A stretch of DNA of 64,000 nucleotides, taken from positions 169,791 to 233,790 of the forward strand of contig NZ_JAAKZG010000008.1 in assembly GCF_011045115.1 (NCBI RefSeq). Reading direction: 5' to 3'. Under the pieces are notes generated by a model that was given only the letters and a program-made list of their open reading frames with translations, searched no databases and had not been told where the DNA came from. This document shows, one piece after another, positions 16,005 to 23,801 of this stretch. A program made the position numbers and the translations under genes. Position 1 is the first letter of the stretch. Every line of letters starts with the position of its first letter. This DNA comes from Mesorhizobium zhangyense. GTDB lineage: Bacteria; Pseudomonadota; Alphaproteobacteria; Rhizobiales; Rhizobiaceae.

Positions 16005-17174
16005 TCAGGTGCTCTGTGCGTGGGCCTCCAGGAACCGTTCGGAGACCGTGAACCCCAGACCGGGAGAATCGGGGATGGCGATCATACCGTCGCTTGCCTC
16101 AACCGTCTCCTCGATCAGATCATGGATCATCGGATTTGCGCCAAGCGAATATTCGATGGTGAAACTGGCGGGCGAGGCGGCGCAAACGTGAAGCCCGGCA
16201 AAAAAGCAGGGCGCACCGGCCCACAGATGCGGCGCGAAGCGCAGATTGAAGGCGCTGGCGATGGTGCCGATCTTCATCGCCTCGCTGATGCCGCCGCAAA
16301 AGGCGGGATCAGGCTGGAAGATATCGGCCGATTTGAGCACGGCGAGATCGCGGAAGGCATAGCGCGTCGCCTCGCTTTCACCGGTCGCGATCGGCACGCA
16401 ACCAGCCGCGCGAACCTCCGCCATGCCCTGCTTGTCGTCGGCAATCACCGGCTCCTCGAACCAGGCGAGGTCGCAGTCCGAAACCAGGTTGATGAAACGC
16501 TTGGCCTCGGCCACCGTGTAGGTGCCATGCGCATCGACCATGATCTCGACATCCGGGCCGAGCGCCTTGCGGGCAGCTCGCACGCGCGCTGCCGAAATAT
16601 GCGGCGCCCCGTCCATGGCGCCGACGCGCATCTTCACCGCCTTGAACCCGCCGCGGTCGATATAGGATTTGAGCTGGTCGCCGATTGTCTCCGCATTCGC
16701 CCAGCCGCCGGAGGCATAGGCCGGCATGCGCTCCAGCTTGCGCCCGCCGAGCAGTCGCCAGACCGGTTGCCCGAGCGACTTGCCCAGAATATCCCAAAGC
16801 GCAATGTCGACGGCGCTGATGGCGGCGATGGAGAGGCCGCGTCGCGCCAGCTGCGGCATTGCATGGCCGGACGCGGAAGCGGATTCGTGCCGCACGCCGT
16901 TGTAGAGCATCTCCCAGATCACGCCGATGTCACCGGCCTCGCGACCGATCAGTTGCGGGCCGATCTCGTGGTTGAGCATATGGACGAGCGCGCCATACGT
17001 GCCGGCACTGCCGGCGGCGTTCTTGCCTTCGCCCCAGCCGACGAGACCATCGTCGGTCTCGATGCGCAGGATCGCGGCGTCGAAGGTTTGAACCTGCCCG
17101 AAGTCGCTGCGGTGCTGGCGATCTGCTGCGATGGGTATGCGGACCCACCATGCCTGTACGTGCTTTATGCGCAT
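16005..17174 (-). CDS. Enolase-superfamily (mandelate racemase/muconate lactonizing type) sugar-acid dehydratase
   Basis: A 389-residue enzyme of the mandelate racemase-like subgroup. The barrel holds the general-base motif KMR (in FKAVKMRVG), metal ligands in IMVDAHG, LAWFEEP and IATGESE, the catalytic histidine in FAPHLW and a late glutamate in FTIEYS. This set is typical of acid-sugar dehydratases, which remove water from an aldonate or uronate to give a 2-keto-3-deoxy product. The ATG at 17174 follows GGGGAG. It lies between the epimerase-like gene and the FadR-type regulator. The exact sugar acid cannot be assigned. Confidence 0.87.
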   Translation of the reverse strand: MRIKHVQAWWVRIPIAADRQHRSDFGQVQTFDAAILRIETDDGLVGWGEGKNAAGSAGTYGALVHMLNHEIGPQLIGREAGDIGVIWEMLYNGVRHESASASGHAMPQLARRGLSIAAISAVDIALWDILGKSLGQPVWRLLGGRKLERMPAYASGGWANAETIGDQLKSYIDRGGFKAVKMRVGAMDGAPHISAARVRAARKALGPDVEIMVDAHGTYTVAEAKRFINLVSDCDLAWFEEPVIADDKQGMAEVRAAGCVPIATGESEATRYAFRDLAVLKSADIFQPDPAFCGGISEAMKIGTIASAFNLRFAPHLWAGAPCFFAGLHVCAASPASFTIEYSLGANPMIHDLIEETVEASDGMIAIPDSPGLGFTVSERFLEAHAQST

Positions 17175-17239
17175 AATTCTCCCCAGCCCTTCCGCCGTGT
17201 CCGGGCGAAAGGGCTCAAAATTGCCGGTCTGCCGGCGTC

Positions 17240-18127
17240 CTACTTGATCAGCGGCAGAATGGTTTCCGCCGTAATGCGCATCTGGTCGGCATAGAAGTCT
17301 TCGGTCAGAAGGCTTGAGCCGTGGTCCTGAATGAATTTGAGCTGCTCCGGCGGTATGTCGACCGGATTGCGCTCCACCATCGTCGGGTATTTGTTGGCCG
17401 GCGTGCGGTCGACGGGCGCGACGAACTCGTTGGTGACGGCTCCGTCGTAGCCGATCTCTCTCAGCGTGCCGATGATCTTCGGCCAGTCGAGTTGGCCGAG
17501 TCCTGCGGCAAAGCGGTTGTTGTCGGCGACATGGAAGTCGAACAGGCGCTTTCCGGCGAGCCGGATCGCGTCATACATGTTCTCTTCCTCGATATTGAGG
17601 TGGAACGCATCGAGGCAGACGCCGCATTCAGGGCTTACCGCGTCGGCCAGCGCCAGGGCTTGGGACGCGCGGTTGAAAAAATAGGTCTCGAAGCGGTTCA
17701 GCGGCTCGACCGCGATCCGCACGCCTTTCTTCTGTGCATGGGCGAAGCACTCGCGGGTGGCGTCGACCACCCATTTCCACTCTTCTTCCTCGGTGCCGTC
17801 CGGCACCACCTTGCCGACGGTCGCAGGCACCAGCGTGATGATCTCACCGTCGAGCTCGCTGACCATGGTGATGACGCTTTTCACGTAATCGACCGAACGC
17901 GCGCGCTGGCCTTCGTCCTTGGCAGCAAGATTGCGCTCGCCCAGCGTCAGCGTCACCGCACCCCAGCAGCGAATGCCATGCTCCTTGAGCAGGGCGCGCG
18001 TTTCCTTGACGTCGTACTGCGTCGGCTCGCCGGAGATTTCGATGCTCTCGTAGCCGTATTTCTTGATCCGCGCGAGCGTCTTGGCCAGCGGCTCGGCGCG
18101 CATCCAGTTATGCGTCGAAAGATGCAT
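17240..18127 (-). CDS. Sugar epimerase/isomerase, D-tagatose/D-psicose 3-epimerase-like TIM barrel
   Basis: A 295-residue xylose-isomerase-like barrel. The metal and catalytic residues of ketose 3-epimerases are in place: glutamate in AVEPLNRFET, aspartate in CLDAFHLNIEE, histidine in FDFHVADNNR and glutamate in AVTNEF. The EPLNRFE and FHLNIEE patterns are characteristic of that group. The ATG at 18127 follows AAGGA. It is the first gene of the minus-strand catabolic operon, and a FadR-type operator lies about 90 bases upstream. Epimerisation of a ketose, or isomerisation of a keto-sugar made by the oxidoreductase at 19769, is the likely role. Confidence 0.85.
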   Translation of the reverse strand: MHLSTHNWMRAEPLAKTLARIKKYGYESIEISGEPTQYDVKETRALLKEHGIRCWGAVTLTLGERNLAAKDEGQRARSVDYVKSVITMVSELDGEIITLVPATVGKVVPDGTEEEEWKWVVDATRECFAHAQKKGVRIAVEPLNRFETYFFNRASQALALADAVSPECGVCLDAFHLNIEEENMYDAIRLAGKRLFDFHVADNNRFAAGLGQLDWPKIIGTLREIGYDGAVTNEFVAPVDRTPANKYPTMVERNPVDIPPEQLKFIQDHGSSLLTEDFYADQMRITAETILPLIK

Positions 18128-18217
18128 GATCGTTCCTTTTCAAACATTCGCCTGCAATCAGCCCCGCCGAAAGGCGAAACAACTTCTCCTCCCCACAAGG
18201 CGCGCAGTTTTGCAAAC

Positions 18218-18228
18218 TGGTTCGACCA
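18218..18228. promoter_or_regulatory. GntR/FadR-type operator 3
   Basis: TGGTTCGACCA, in the context GCAAACTGGTTCGACCAATT. It lies 91 bases upstream of the epimerase-like gene at 18127 and matches the core of operators 1, 2 and 4. Confidence 0.6.
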
Positions 18229-18378
18229 ATTGGGTATGAGAGGTTTACTAGACGATTTCCAAAAAGCCCGCAAGACGGTGACGAAAATCAACTGCGGTTT
18301 CAACTAACATGCTGATATAAAAAGGTATAATTTCGAGTCCTGCAAAAAATGGATGTCCGGTGGTTTTGAATGCTCGAC

Positions 18379-18406
18379 TTGACCAAAAAAATCAATTTGG
18401 TATTAC
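18379..18406 (+). promoter_or_regulatory. Predicted promoter of the plus-strand catabolic operon
   Basis: TTGACC at 18379-18384, a 16-base spacer, and TATTAC at 18401-18406 inside operator 4. The layout is the same as that of the importer promoter at 4698-4725. The leader to the ATG at 18512 would be about 100 bases. Confidence 0.5.
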
Positions 18407-18408
18407 CA
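18398..18408. promoter_or_regulatory. GntR/FadR-type operator 4, on the -10 box
   Basis: TGGTATTACCA, in the context TCAATTTGGTATTACCAGAG. It covers the predicted -10 element, which suggests repression of the operon at 18512-20941. Confidence 0.6.
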
Positions 18409-18511
18409 GAGAGGCTGTTGATAGACAAAGACATTTGCGCGAACTGGCCGATGGTTTGATGTAACCTGCGGCTGTGGATACGTTGCGCGGTTGAGGAGAG
18501 GGAGGAACAAA

Positions 18512-19567
18512 ATGGCCACCACATTGAAAGGCCCGGGGATTTTTCTGGCGCAGTTTGCGGGAGATGCAGCCCCCTTCAATTCGTTGAAGAGCATTGCCGA
18601 ATGGGCCGCCGGGCTCGGCTACAAGGGCGTGCAGATACCGACCTGGGACGGACGGCTGTTCGACCTCAAGAAGGCTGCGTCGTCCAAGACATATTGCGAC
18701 GAGGTGAAAGGCACCTGCGCCGAGGCTGGCGTCGAGATCACCGAACTGTCGACGCATCTTCAGGGCCAGCTGGTCGCGGTGCATCCGGCCTATGACAGCC
18801 AGTTCGACGGCTTCGCGCCGGCCGCGGTCCACAACAATCCCAAGGCACGGCAGAAATGGGCGGTCGAGCAGATGAAGTTCGGCGCCAAGGCGTCGAAGAA
18901 TCTCGGCCTCAAGGCGAGCGTTTCCTTCACCGGCGCGCTGGCGTTCCCCTATCTCTATCCGTGGCCGCAGCGGCCCGCCGGCCTGATCGAGGAAGCCTTT
19001 GGCGAACTCGGCAAGCGCTGGAAGCCGATCCTCGATGCTTATGAAGATGCCGGCGTCGATCTCTGCTACGAGATCCATCCCGGTGAGGATGTCTTCGACG
19101 GCGTGACCTTCGAGATGTTCCTCGATGCGGTCGGCGGCCACAAGCGCTGCAACATCAACTACGACCCTTCGCATTTCCTGCTGCAGCAGCTCGATTATCT
19201 CGCCTTCATCGACATCTACCATGAGCGCATCAAGGCGTTTCATGTGAAGGACGCTGAGTTCAATCCGGACGGCCGCCAAGGCGTCTATTCCGGCTATCAG
19301 GGCTGGGTCGGCCGCGCCGGGCGCTTCCGCTCGCTTGGCGACGGCCAGGTCGATTTCGGTGGCATCTTCTCCAAGCTCGCCGCCTACAATTATGACAGCT
19401 GGGCGGTGCTGGAGTGGGAATGCTGCCTGAAGCACCCGGAAGTCGGTGCAGCCGAAGGTGCGCCATTCATCGACCACCACATCATCCGCGTGACGGAAAA
19501 GGCGTTCGACGATTTCGCCGGCGGAGCGACCGACAAGAAGCTGCTGCGGGCGATGATGGGGATTTGA
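18512..19567 (+). CDS. Sugar phosphate isomerase/epimerase-family TIM-barrel protein
   Basis: A 351-residue AP_endonuc_2/xylose-isomerase-like barrel. Metal-ligand candidates are glutamate in LCYEIHPGEDVFDG, aspartate and histidine in NINYDPSHFLLQQ, histidine in IKAFHVKDAEF, and glutamate in AVLEWECCLKHP. The barrel is longer than the epimerase-like one at 17240 and distinct from it. Such proteins are often paired with Gfo/Idh/MocA oxidoreductases, acting on keto-inositols or 3-keto-glycosides, and such a gene follows here. The ATG at 18512 has GGGAGG before it; a TTG at 18491 lies inside that purine-rich stretch and is rejected. Confidence 0.85.
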   Translation: MATTLKGPGIFLAQFAGDAAPFNSLKSIAEWAAGLGYKGVQIPTWDGRLFDLKKAASSKTYCDEVKGTCAEAGVEITELSTHLQGQLVAVHPAYDSQFDGFAPAAVHNNPKARQKWAVEQMKFGAKASKNLGLKASVSFTGALAFPYLYPWPQRPAGLIEEAFGELGKRWKPILDAYEDAGVDLCYEIHPGEDVFDGVTFEMFLDAVGGHKRCNINYDPSHFLLQQLDYLAFIDIYHERIKAFHVKDAEFNPDGRQGVYSGYQGWVGRAGRFRSLGDGQVDFGGIFSKLAAYNYDSWAVLEWECCLKHPEVGAAEGAPFIDHHIIRVTEKAFDDFAGGATDKKLLRAMMGI

Positions 19568-19576
19568 GCGCCGGTT

Positions 19577-19624
19577 CCCTCCCCCTTGAGGGGAGGGTGG
19601 CGGCAAAGCCGCCGGGTGGGGTCG
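19577..19624 (+). repeat. CCCTCCCC-type intergenic repeat, left copy
   Basis: Starts CCCTCCCCCTTGAGGGGAGG and ends GGGTGGGGTCG, with GGCGGCAAAGCCGCC as a hairpin in the middle. It is the inverted partner of 19690-19743. The pair lies between two genes of one operon. Confidence 0.65.
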
Positions 19625-19689
19625 CCGCGGCAGTGCGCGACGTCCCTTTATCCGGATGAACGAGACAGCGAGGTCGAGACTTTCATCGA

Positions 19690-19743
19690 CGACCCCACCC
19701 CGGACGGCTTCGCCGTCCGACCCTCCCCTCAAGGGGGAGGGGG
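19690..19743 (-). repeat. CCCTCCCC-type intergenic repeat, right copy (inverted)
   Basis: Starts CGACCCCACCC and ends CCTCCCCTCAAGGGGGAGGG. The centre GGACGGCTTCGCCGTCC is another hairpin. With the left copy it can form a long stem in the operon transcript, just before the AAGGAGG of the next gene. Confidence 0.65.
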
Positions 19744-19768
19744 CGTCATTACAGTCAAGGAGGACATC

Positions 19769-20941
19769 ATGGTCAGCGGCACGAAAATCGAATCTGGCGG
19801 CGGACCGATCCGCTACGGCATGGTCGGCGGCGGGCAGGGCGCCTTCATCGGCGGCGTGCATCGTATTGCGGCACGCATCGATGGCGAGTTCGTGCTGGTT
19901 GCCGGCGCGCTGTCGTCCAGCCCCGAAAGAGCCAAGGCATCCGGCGCGGAGCTCGGCCTTGATCCCGAGCGCAACTACGGCTCGTTTCAGGAAATGGCCA
20001 AGGCCGAGGCCAGGCGTCCGGACGGCATCGAGGCGGTCGCGATCGTGACGCCGAACCACATGCACTACCCCGCCGCCAAGGCATTCCTGGAAGCCGGCAT
20101 CCACGTCATCTGCGACAAGCCGCTTACCTCGACGCTGGCCGATGCGAAAAAGCTAGCGGCATTGGTGGAAAAGTCGGGCAAGGTGTTCGTGCTCACCCAC
20201 AATTACACCGGCTATCCGATGATCCGGCAGGCCCGCGAAATGATCCAGAAGGGCCAGCTTGGCGACATCCGCGTGGTGCAGGCCGAGTATCCGCAGGACT
20301 GGCTGACTGAAAAGGCGGAAGACACTGGCTCGAAGCAGGCCGCCTGGCGGGTCGATCCGAAACAGTCCGGCGTTGGCGGCTCGACCGGCGATATCGGCAC
20401 CCATGCCTATAACCTTGCCCGCTTCGTTACCGGGCTTGAACTCGACAGCCTGTCGGCCGATCTCGACGCCTTCGTCAAGGGCCGCCTGCTCGACGACAAC
20501 GCTCACGTCATGCTGCGCTTCAAGGGCGGTGCGAAGGGGATGATCTGGGCAAGCCAGGTCGCGCCCGGTAACGAGAACGGGCTGAAGCTGCGTGTCTACG
20601 GCACCAAGGGCGGCATCGAATGGGTGCAGGCCGACCCGAATTATCTCTGGTTCACGCCCTTCGGCGAGCCCAAGCGGCTGATCACGCGCGGTGGTGCTGG
20701 TGCCGGACCTGCGGCAGCCCGCGTCAGCCGCGTGCCGCCCGGCCACCCCGAAGGCTATCTCGAAGGCTTTGCCACGATCTACGCCGAAGCCGCCCGGGCC
20801 ATTCGCGCGGCGCGCAAGAAGAATGGCAAACCGGCCAAGGATGTCGTCTATCCAACGGTGCAGGACGGTGTCGAAGGCGTTGCCTTCGTCGAGGCTTGCG
20901 TGAAATCGTCGAAGAAAAACGCGGCCTGGACAAAGCTGTAA
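19769..20941 (+). CDS. Gfo/Idh/MocA-family NAD(P)-dependent oxidoreductase
   Basis: A 390-residue oxidoreductase. The Rossmann motif is RYGMVGGGQGAFIGGVH, and the family motif with the active lysine is HVICDKPLTSTL. The C-terminal substrate domain carries GGSTGDIGTHAYNLARFV, whose aspartate-histidine pair is the usual proton relay. Such enzymes oxidise or reduce a sugar hydroxyl, often at C3. The ATG at 19769 is firm because AAGGAGG lies just upstream, although the frame is open much further 5' through the repeats. It is the last gene of the operon starting at 18512. Confidence 0.9.
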   Translation: MVSGTKIESGGGPIRYGMVGGGQGAFIGGVHRIAARIDGEFVLVAGALSSSPERAKASGAELGLDPERNYGSFQEMAKAEARRPDGIEAVAIVTPNHMHYPAAKAFLEAGIHVICDKPLTSTLADAKKLAALVEKSGKVFVLTHNYTGYPMIRQAREMIQKGQLGDIRVVQAEYPQDWLTEKAEDTGSKQAAWRVDPKQSGVGGSTGDIGTHAYNLARFVTGLELDSLSADLDAFVKGRLLDDNAHVMLRFKGGAKGMIWASQVAPGNENGLKLRVYGTKGGIEWVQADPNYLWFTPFGEPKRLITRGGAGAGPAAARVSRVPPGHPEGYLEGFATIYAEAARAIRAARKKNGKPAKDVVYPTVQDGVEGVAFVEACVKSSKKNAAWTKL

Positions 20942-21137
20942 TCGAGGGCAGGGGCAAACAGGCGGCGGCCGGAGCGATCCCGCTGCCGTTTTCGTGATGC
21001 GCGTTCAGCGGTCATCGCTTTGCCGATCGAGACAGTGGCAAAATCCGTGGCCGATCGCTATTTGATGTCTGATGAATGACATTGCAGGCGTTTCAGGCGA
21101 AGATGCCAGGCAAGGCAAACGGATTGAAGGCACCATC

Positions 21138-21542
21138 ATGGCGGCAAGGGATACGCTGACGAAGAACCAGTTGCGCGTGCTCGAAAAACTCGAGGCGTCG
21201 ACCGGGCCGCTCAGCGCCTACACTTTGCTGGATCTCCTGCGCGAACAGGGTTTTCGCGCGCCCTTGCAGGTCTATCGTGCGCTCGATGGGTTGATGAATG
21301 CCGGCTTCGTCCATCGGCTCGAAAGCATGAACGCCTTCGTTGCCTGCGCCGAGCCGCACGACCACAGCCACCGCATGATCGCCTTCGCCATCTGCGATAA
21401 ATGCGGACAGGTGTCCGAGTTTTCCGATGAGGTCGTCGGCAAGCAACTCGACCAGTGGGTCGGCTCGACCGGCTTCGCCGCCAAAAAAGCGGTCATAGAG
21501 TTCCGCGGCACCTGCGCCAAATGCGCGGCTATGGCTGCGTAG
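21138..21542 (+). CDS. zur: Fur-family regulator, Zur-like (zinc uptake)
   Basis: A 134-residue Fur-family repressor. The winged helix reads GPLSAYTLLDLLREQGFRAP and LQVYRALDGLMNAGFVHRLE, which is much like zinc-responsive Zur proteins. CAEPHDHSH supplies sensing-site ligands, and CDKCG plus CAKC form the structural zinc site. The ATG at 21138 (GAAGG upstream) gives the usual length and start; an ATG at 21072 would add 22 residues without a ribosome site. No znuABC genes lie nearby. Zur rather than Fur or Mur is inferred from the SAYTLLD and CDKCGQV pattern. Confidence 0.82.
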   Translation: MAARDTLTKNQLRVLEKLEASTGPLSAYTLLDLLREQGFRAPLQVYRALDGLMNAGFVHRLESMNAFVACAEPHDHSHRMIAFAICDKCGQVSEFSDEVVGKQLDQWVGSTGFAAKKAVIEFRGTCAKCAAMAA

Positions 21543-21558
21543 GGGCTGCAACGCGCCG

Positions 21559-22098
21559 TTATCGAACGATCGACAGCATATCTGCAAACAGCGCGTTCCA
21601 TTGCGCCTCGTCGAGATCGATCAGCCCCAACGTTCGCAGCATGAAGGCGCCTTCTCCGGCGAGAAATGCAAGGGCCGCATCCCTGTCCGCCTTCTTCGTC
21701 ATGTCCAGCCCGGAGAGACGGCTTGTATACCATTCCCGCGAAGCGGCTACCTGATCGGGCCGTTGGAGAAGCGCGGTCATCATGACTGCTGAGCGAGAAT
21801 ATTCCGCCTCGTCGCTGTCGCGTGTCGCTTCCAGGTGTCCTCTGATGATCGATCGCGCTGACCGGTCTGCGCCGATCCGCTCCATCACGTCGCGATCGAA
21901 GGATTCGCCCCAGCGCTGGATCATCGACCGGATCAAATTCTCTTTGGTACCGAAGCAATATTGAACGCCGCTCTTGGTGATATCGGCAGCCTTGGCCACG
22001 GCTTCGAAGCTTAGCGACGCTGCGCCGGTCTGCGCCACGATCGCCTCGGCGGCATCCAGAACCTTTTCCCGATCGATGCTTCGCGGACGTCCAGCCAT
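21559..22098 (-). CDS. TetR-family repressor of the adjacent efflux pump
   Basis: A 179-residue TetR regulator. The helix-turn-helix is at about residues 25-48 (SFEAVAKAADITKSGVQYCF), with Y-C-F in place of the common Y-Y-F or Y-H-F. The ATG at 22098 begins MAGRPRSIDREKVLDAA. It is divergent from the MFS gene with 81 bases between starts, and a 6-2-6 palindrome lies between them. The natural inference is a local repressor that releases the promoter when a cationic or lipophilic compound binds. It converges with the zur-like gene, 16 bases apart. Confidence 0.88.
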   Translation of the reverse strand: MAGRPRSIDREKVLDAAEAIVAQTGAASLSFEAVAKAADITKSGVQYCFGTKENLIRSMIQRWGESFDRDVMERIGADRSARSIIRGHLEATRDSDEAEYSRSAVMMTALLQRPDQVAASREWYTSRLSGLDMTKKADRDAALAFLAGEGAFMLRTLGLIDLDEAQWNALFADMLSIVR

Positions 22099-22115
22099 TT
22101 TGCCTCTTCCATTTC

Positions 22116-22129
22116 AATACGGTCGTATT
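22116..22129. promoter_or_regulatory. Predicted TetR operator between the divergent regulator and MFS genes
   Basis: AATACG-GT-CGTATT is a perfect 6-2-6 inverted repeat in the 81-base divergent region. Its position and AT-ended arms resemble operators of TetR-type efflux repressors. Confidence 0.55.
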
Positions 22130-22179
22130 TATATCGACAGTCATGCGCCGACAATCGCGCATGTTAAAGGAACTATCCG

Positions 22180-23679
22180 ATGTCGCACCAAAACAGATGG
22201 CTTGTTCTGGGCATAGTTTCCAGCGCGCTTTTCCTGATCGTCATCGACATGACGGTGCTTTATACAGCGCTGCCTACGCTTACGCACGACCTTGCAGCCA
22301 CTGCCACTGAAAAGCTCTGGATCGTGAACGCCTATCCGCTGGTCGTGGCCGGGCTGCTGCCGGGGCTGGGCGCCCTTGGCGACAGGCTAGGCCACAAGCA
22401 GATGTTCATGGCAGGGCTTGCGGTTTTTGGGGCGGCGTCGCTGGCAGCGGCATTCGCGCCTTCGTCCGGCGCGTTGATCGCGGCGCGCGTGTTTCTGGCG
22501 GTCGGTGCCGCCATGATGATGCCCGCCACCCTCTCGCTGATCCGCCTTACCTTCAAGGACGAGAAGGAACGCGCTTTTGCAATCGGTATCTGGGCTGCGG
22601 TCGCGTCCGGCGGGGCCGCCCTCGGTCCGGTCGTTGGCGGACTGTTGCTCGAGTATTTCTGGTGGGGTTCGGTCTTCCTGATCAATGTTCCGATCGTACT
22701 CGTGGCGCTGCTCGCAAGCGCTTTGCTACTGGCCACGCGCCCTGGTGACGCGAGCCGCCCGTGGGATCTTGTCGGCTCGATACAGGTCATGGTCGGTCTG
22801 ATAGGCATCGTCTACGCGGTCAAGGAAATCAGCAAACGCGATCCGTCATGGATCATGGTTGCGGCTACCTTCCTGATCGGCGCTGCCGCGATGATCGTGT
22901 TCGTACGCCGGCAGCGCCGGAGTGCGGCGCCGCTGATCGACTTCTCCCTTTTCGGCAACCCGCGTTTCTCGTCGGGCGTGGCGACCGCCCTTGTGGCATC
23001 GGGAGCGCTTGTCGGTGTCGAGCTGGTGTTCAGCCAGAGGCTCCAGCTCGTGCTGGGCTATTCGCCGCTCGAGGCAGGTCTGCTGATCCTGCCGATCCCG
23101 CTGGCCGCTTTCATCGCTGGCCCGCTTACGGGACTGGCTCTGCCTTACATCGCTCCGACCCGCATCCTGATAGGTGCTCTCGTGCTGACCGGCCTCGGCC
23201 TGGCGGGATTTCTTCTCGCCTATAACGGGCAGACGGCTGTGTGGCTTGCCCCGCTAGCGGTGATGGGCTTCGGGGTCGGCGCGGCGATGACGGCGGCCTC
23301 CAGCGCAATCATGCTTTCGGCTCCGGAAGAGCGGGCAGGCATGGCAGCGTCGGTCGAGGAAGTGTCCTACGAGCTCGGCGGCGCGCTCGGCATCGCGCTG
23401 CTCGGCAGTCTCATGTCGATCCTGTATACGCGCGCAATGACCCTTCCCGAGGGCATCGCGATAGCTTCGCAAGCGCGCGACAGTCTTGATGAAGCCCTCA
23501 TGCTGGCCGCCGGACTGGAAAGCGATCAGTCGCTGCAGGTAGCGACCCTTGCTCGATATGCTTTCGATCAGGCCTTTGTGGGCGTGATCATCACAGCAAT
23601 CGCATGTCTGCTGCTGGTGGCGGCGCTGGTGTGGAAAGTGTCACGAAAGCCGGACAAGTCCTTCGTACATGAACGATGA
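22180..23679 (+). CDS. MFS drug efflux transporter, DHA2 (14-TM) family
   Basis: A 499-residue inner-membrane proton antiporter of the QacA/SmvA type. The first helix carries the DHA2 motif LFLIVIDMTVLYTALPTL with the membrane aspartate. The loop after helix 2 reads GALGDRLGHKQMF (MFS motif A), and GPVVGGLLLEYFWWGSVFLI is the antiporter motif C region. About 14 membrane segments are expected. The ATG follows AAAGGA. With the divergent TetR gene it forms a typical resistance module; quaternary ammonium compounds, dyes or methyl viologen are the likely substrates by family. Confidence 0.88.
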   Translation: MSHQNRWLVLGIVSSALFLIVIDMTVLYTALPTLTHDLAATATEKLWIVNAYPLVVAGLLPGLGALGDRLGHKQMFMAGLAVFGAASLAAAFAPSSGALIAARVFLAVGAAMMMPATLSLIRLTFKDEKERAFAIGIWAAVASGGAALGPVVGGLLLEYFWWGSVFLINVPIVLVALLASALLLATRPGDASRPWDLVGSIQVMVGLIGIVYAVKEISKRDPSWIMVAATFLIGAAAMIVFVRRQRRSAAPLIDFSLFGNPRFSSGVATALVASGALVGVELVFSQRLQLVLGYSPLEAGLLILPIPLAAFIAGPLTGLALPYIAPTRILIGALVLTGLGLAGFLLAYNGQTAVWLAPLAVMGFGVGAAMTAASSAIMLSAPEERAGMAASVEEVSYELGGALGIALLGSLMSILYTRAMTLPEGIAIASQARDSLDEALMLAAGLESDQSLQVATLARYAFDQAFVGVIITAIACLLLVAALVWKVSRKPDKSFVHER

Positions 23680-23801
23680 GTTCGGCGTTGCCATCACAAG
23701 ACCTGCTTCCTCGCTGGAGTGAATATCGTCTCTAATGCGACAGGACCATTGATCTGCGTGACGCCGGATGTGATCTCCCACCGATCGGCTCACAGCTGAG
23801 G

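Larger units (their letters stand above)
18128..18511. other. Divergent control region between the two catabolic operons
   Basis: A 384-base AT-rich stretch with operator 3 (18218-18228) near the minus-strand operon and operator 4 (18398-18408) on the predicted promoter of the plus-strand operon; their centres are 180 bases apart. The sequence near 18315-18331 is rich in TATAA but has no matching -35. No small gene is evident. Confidence 0.6.

Noticed and set aside
18392..20104. Long minus-strand frame (570 codons) opposite the isomerase gene
   Set aside because: Runs across a gene, the repeat pair and the next gene start; composition is that of an antisense shadow.
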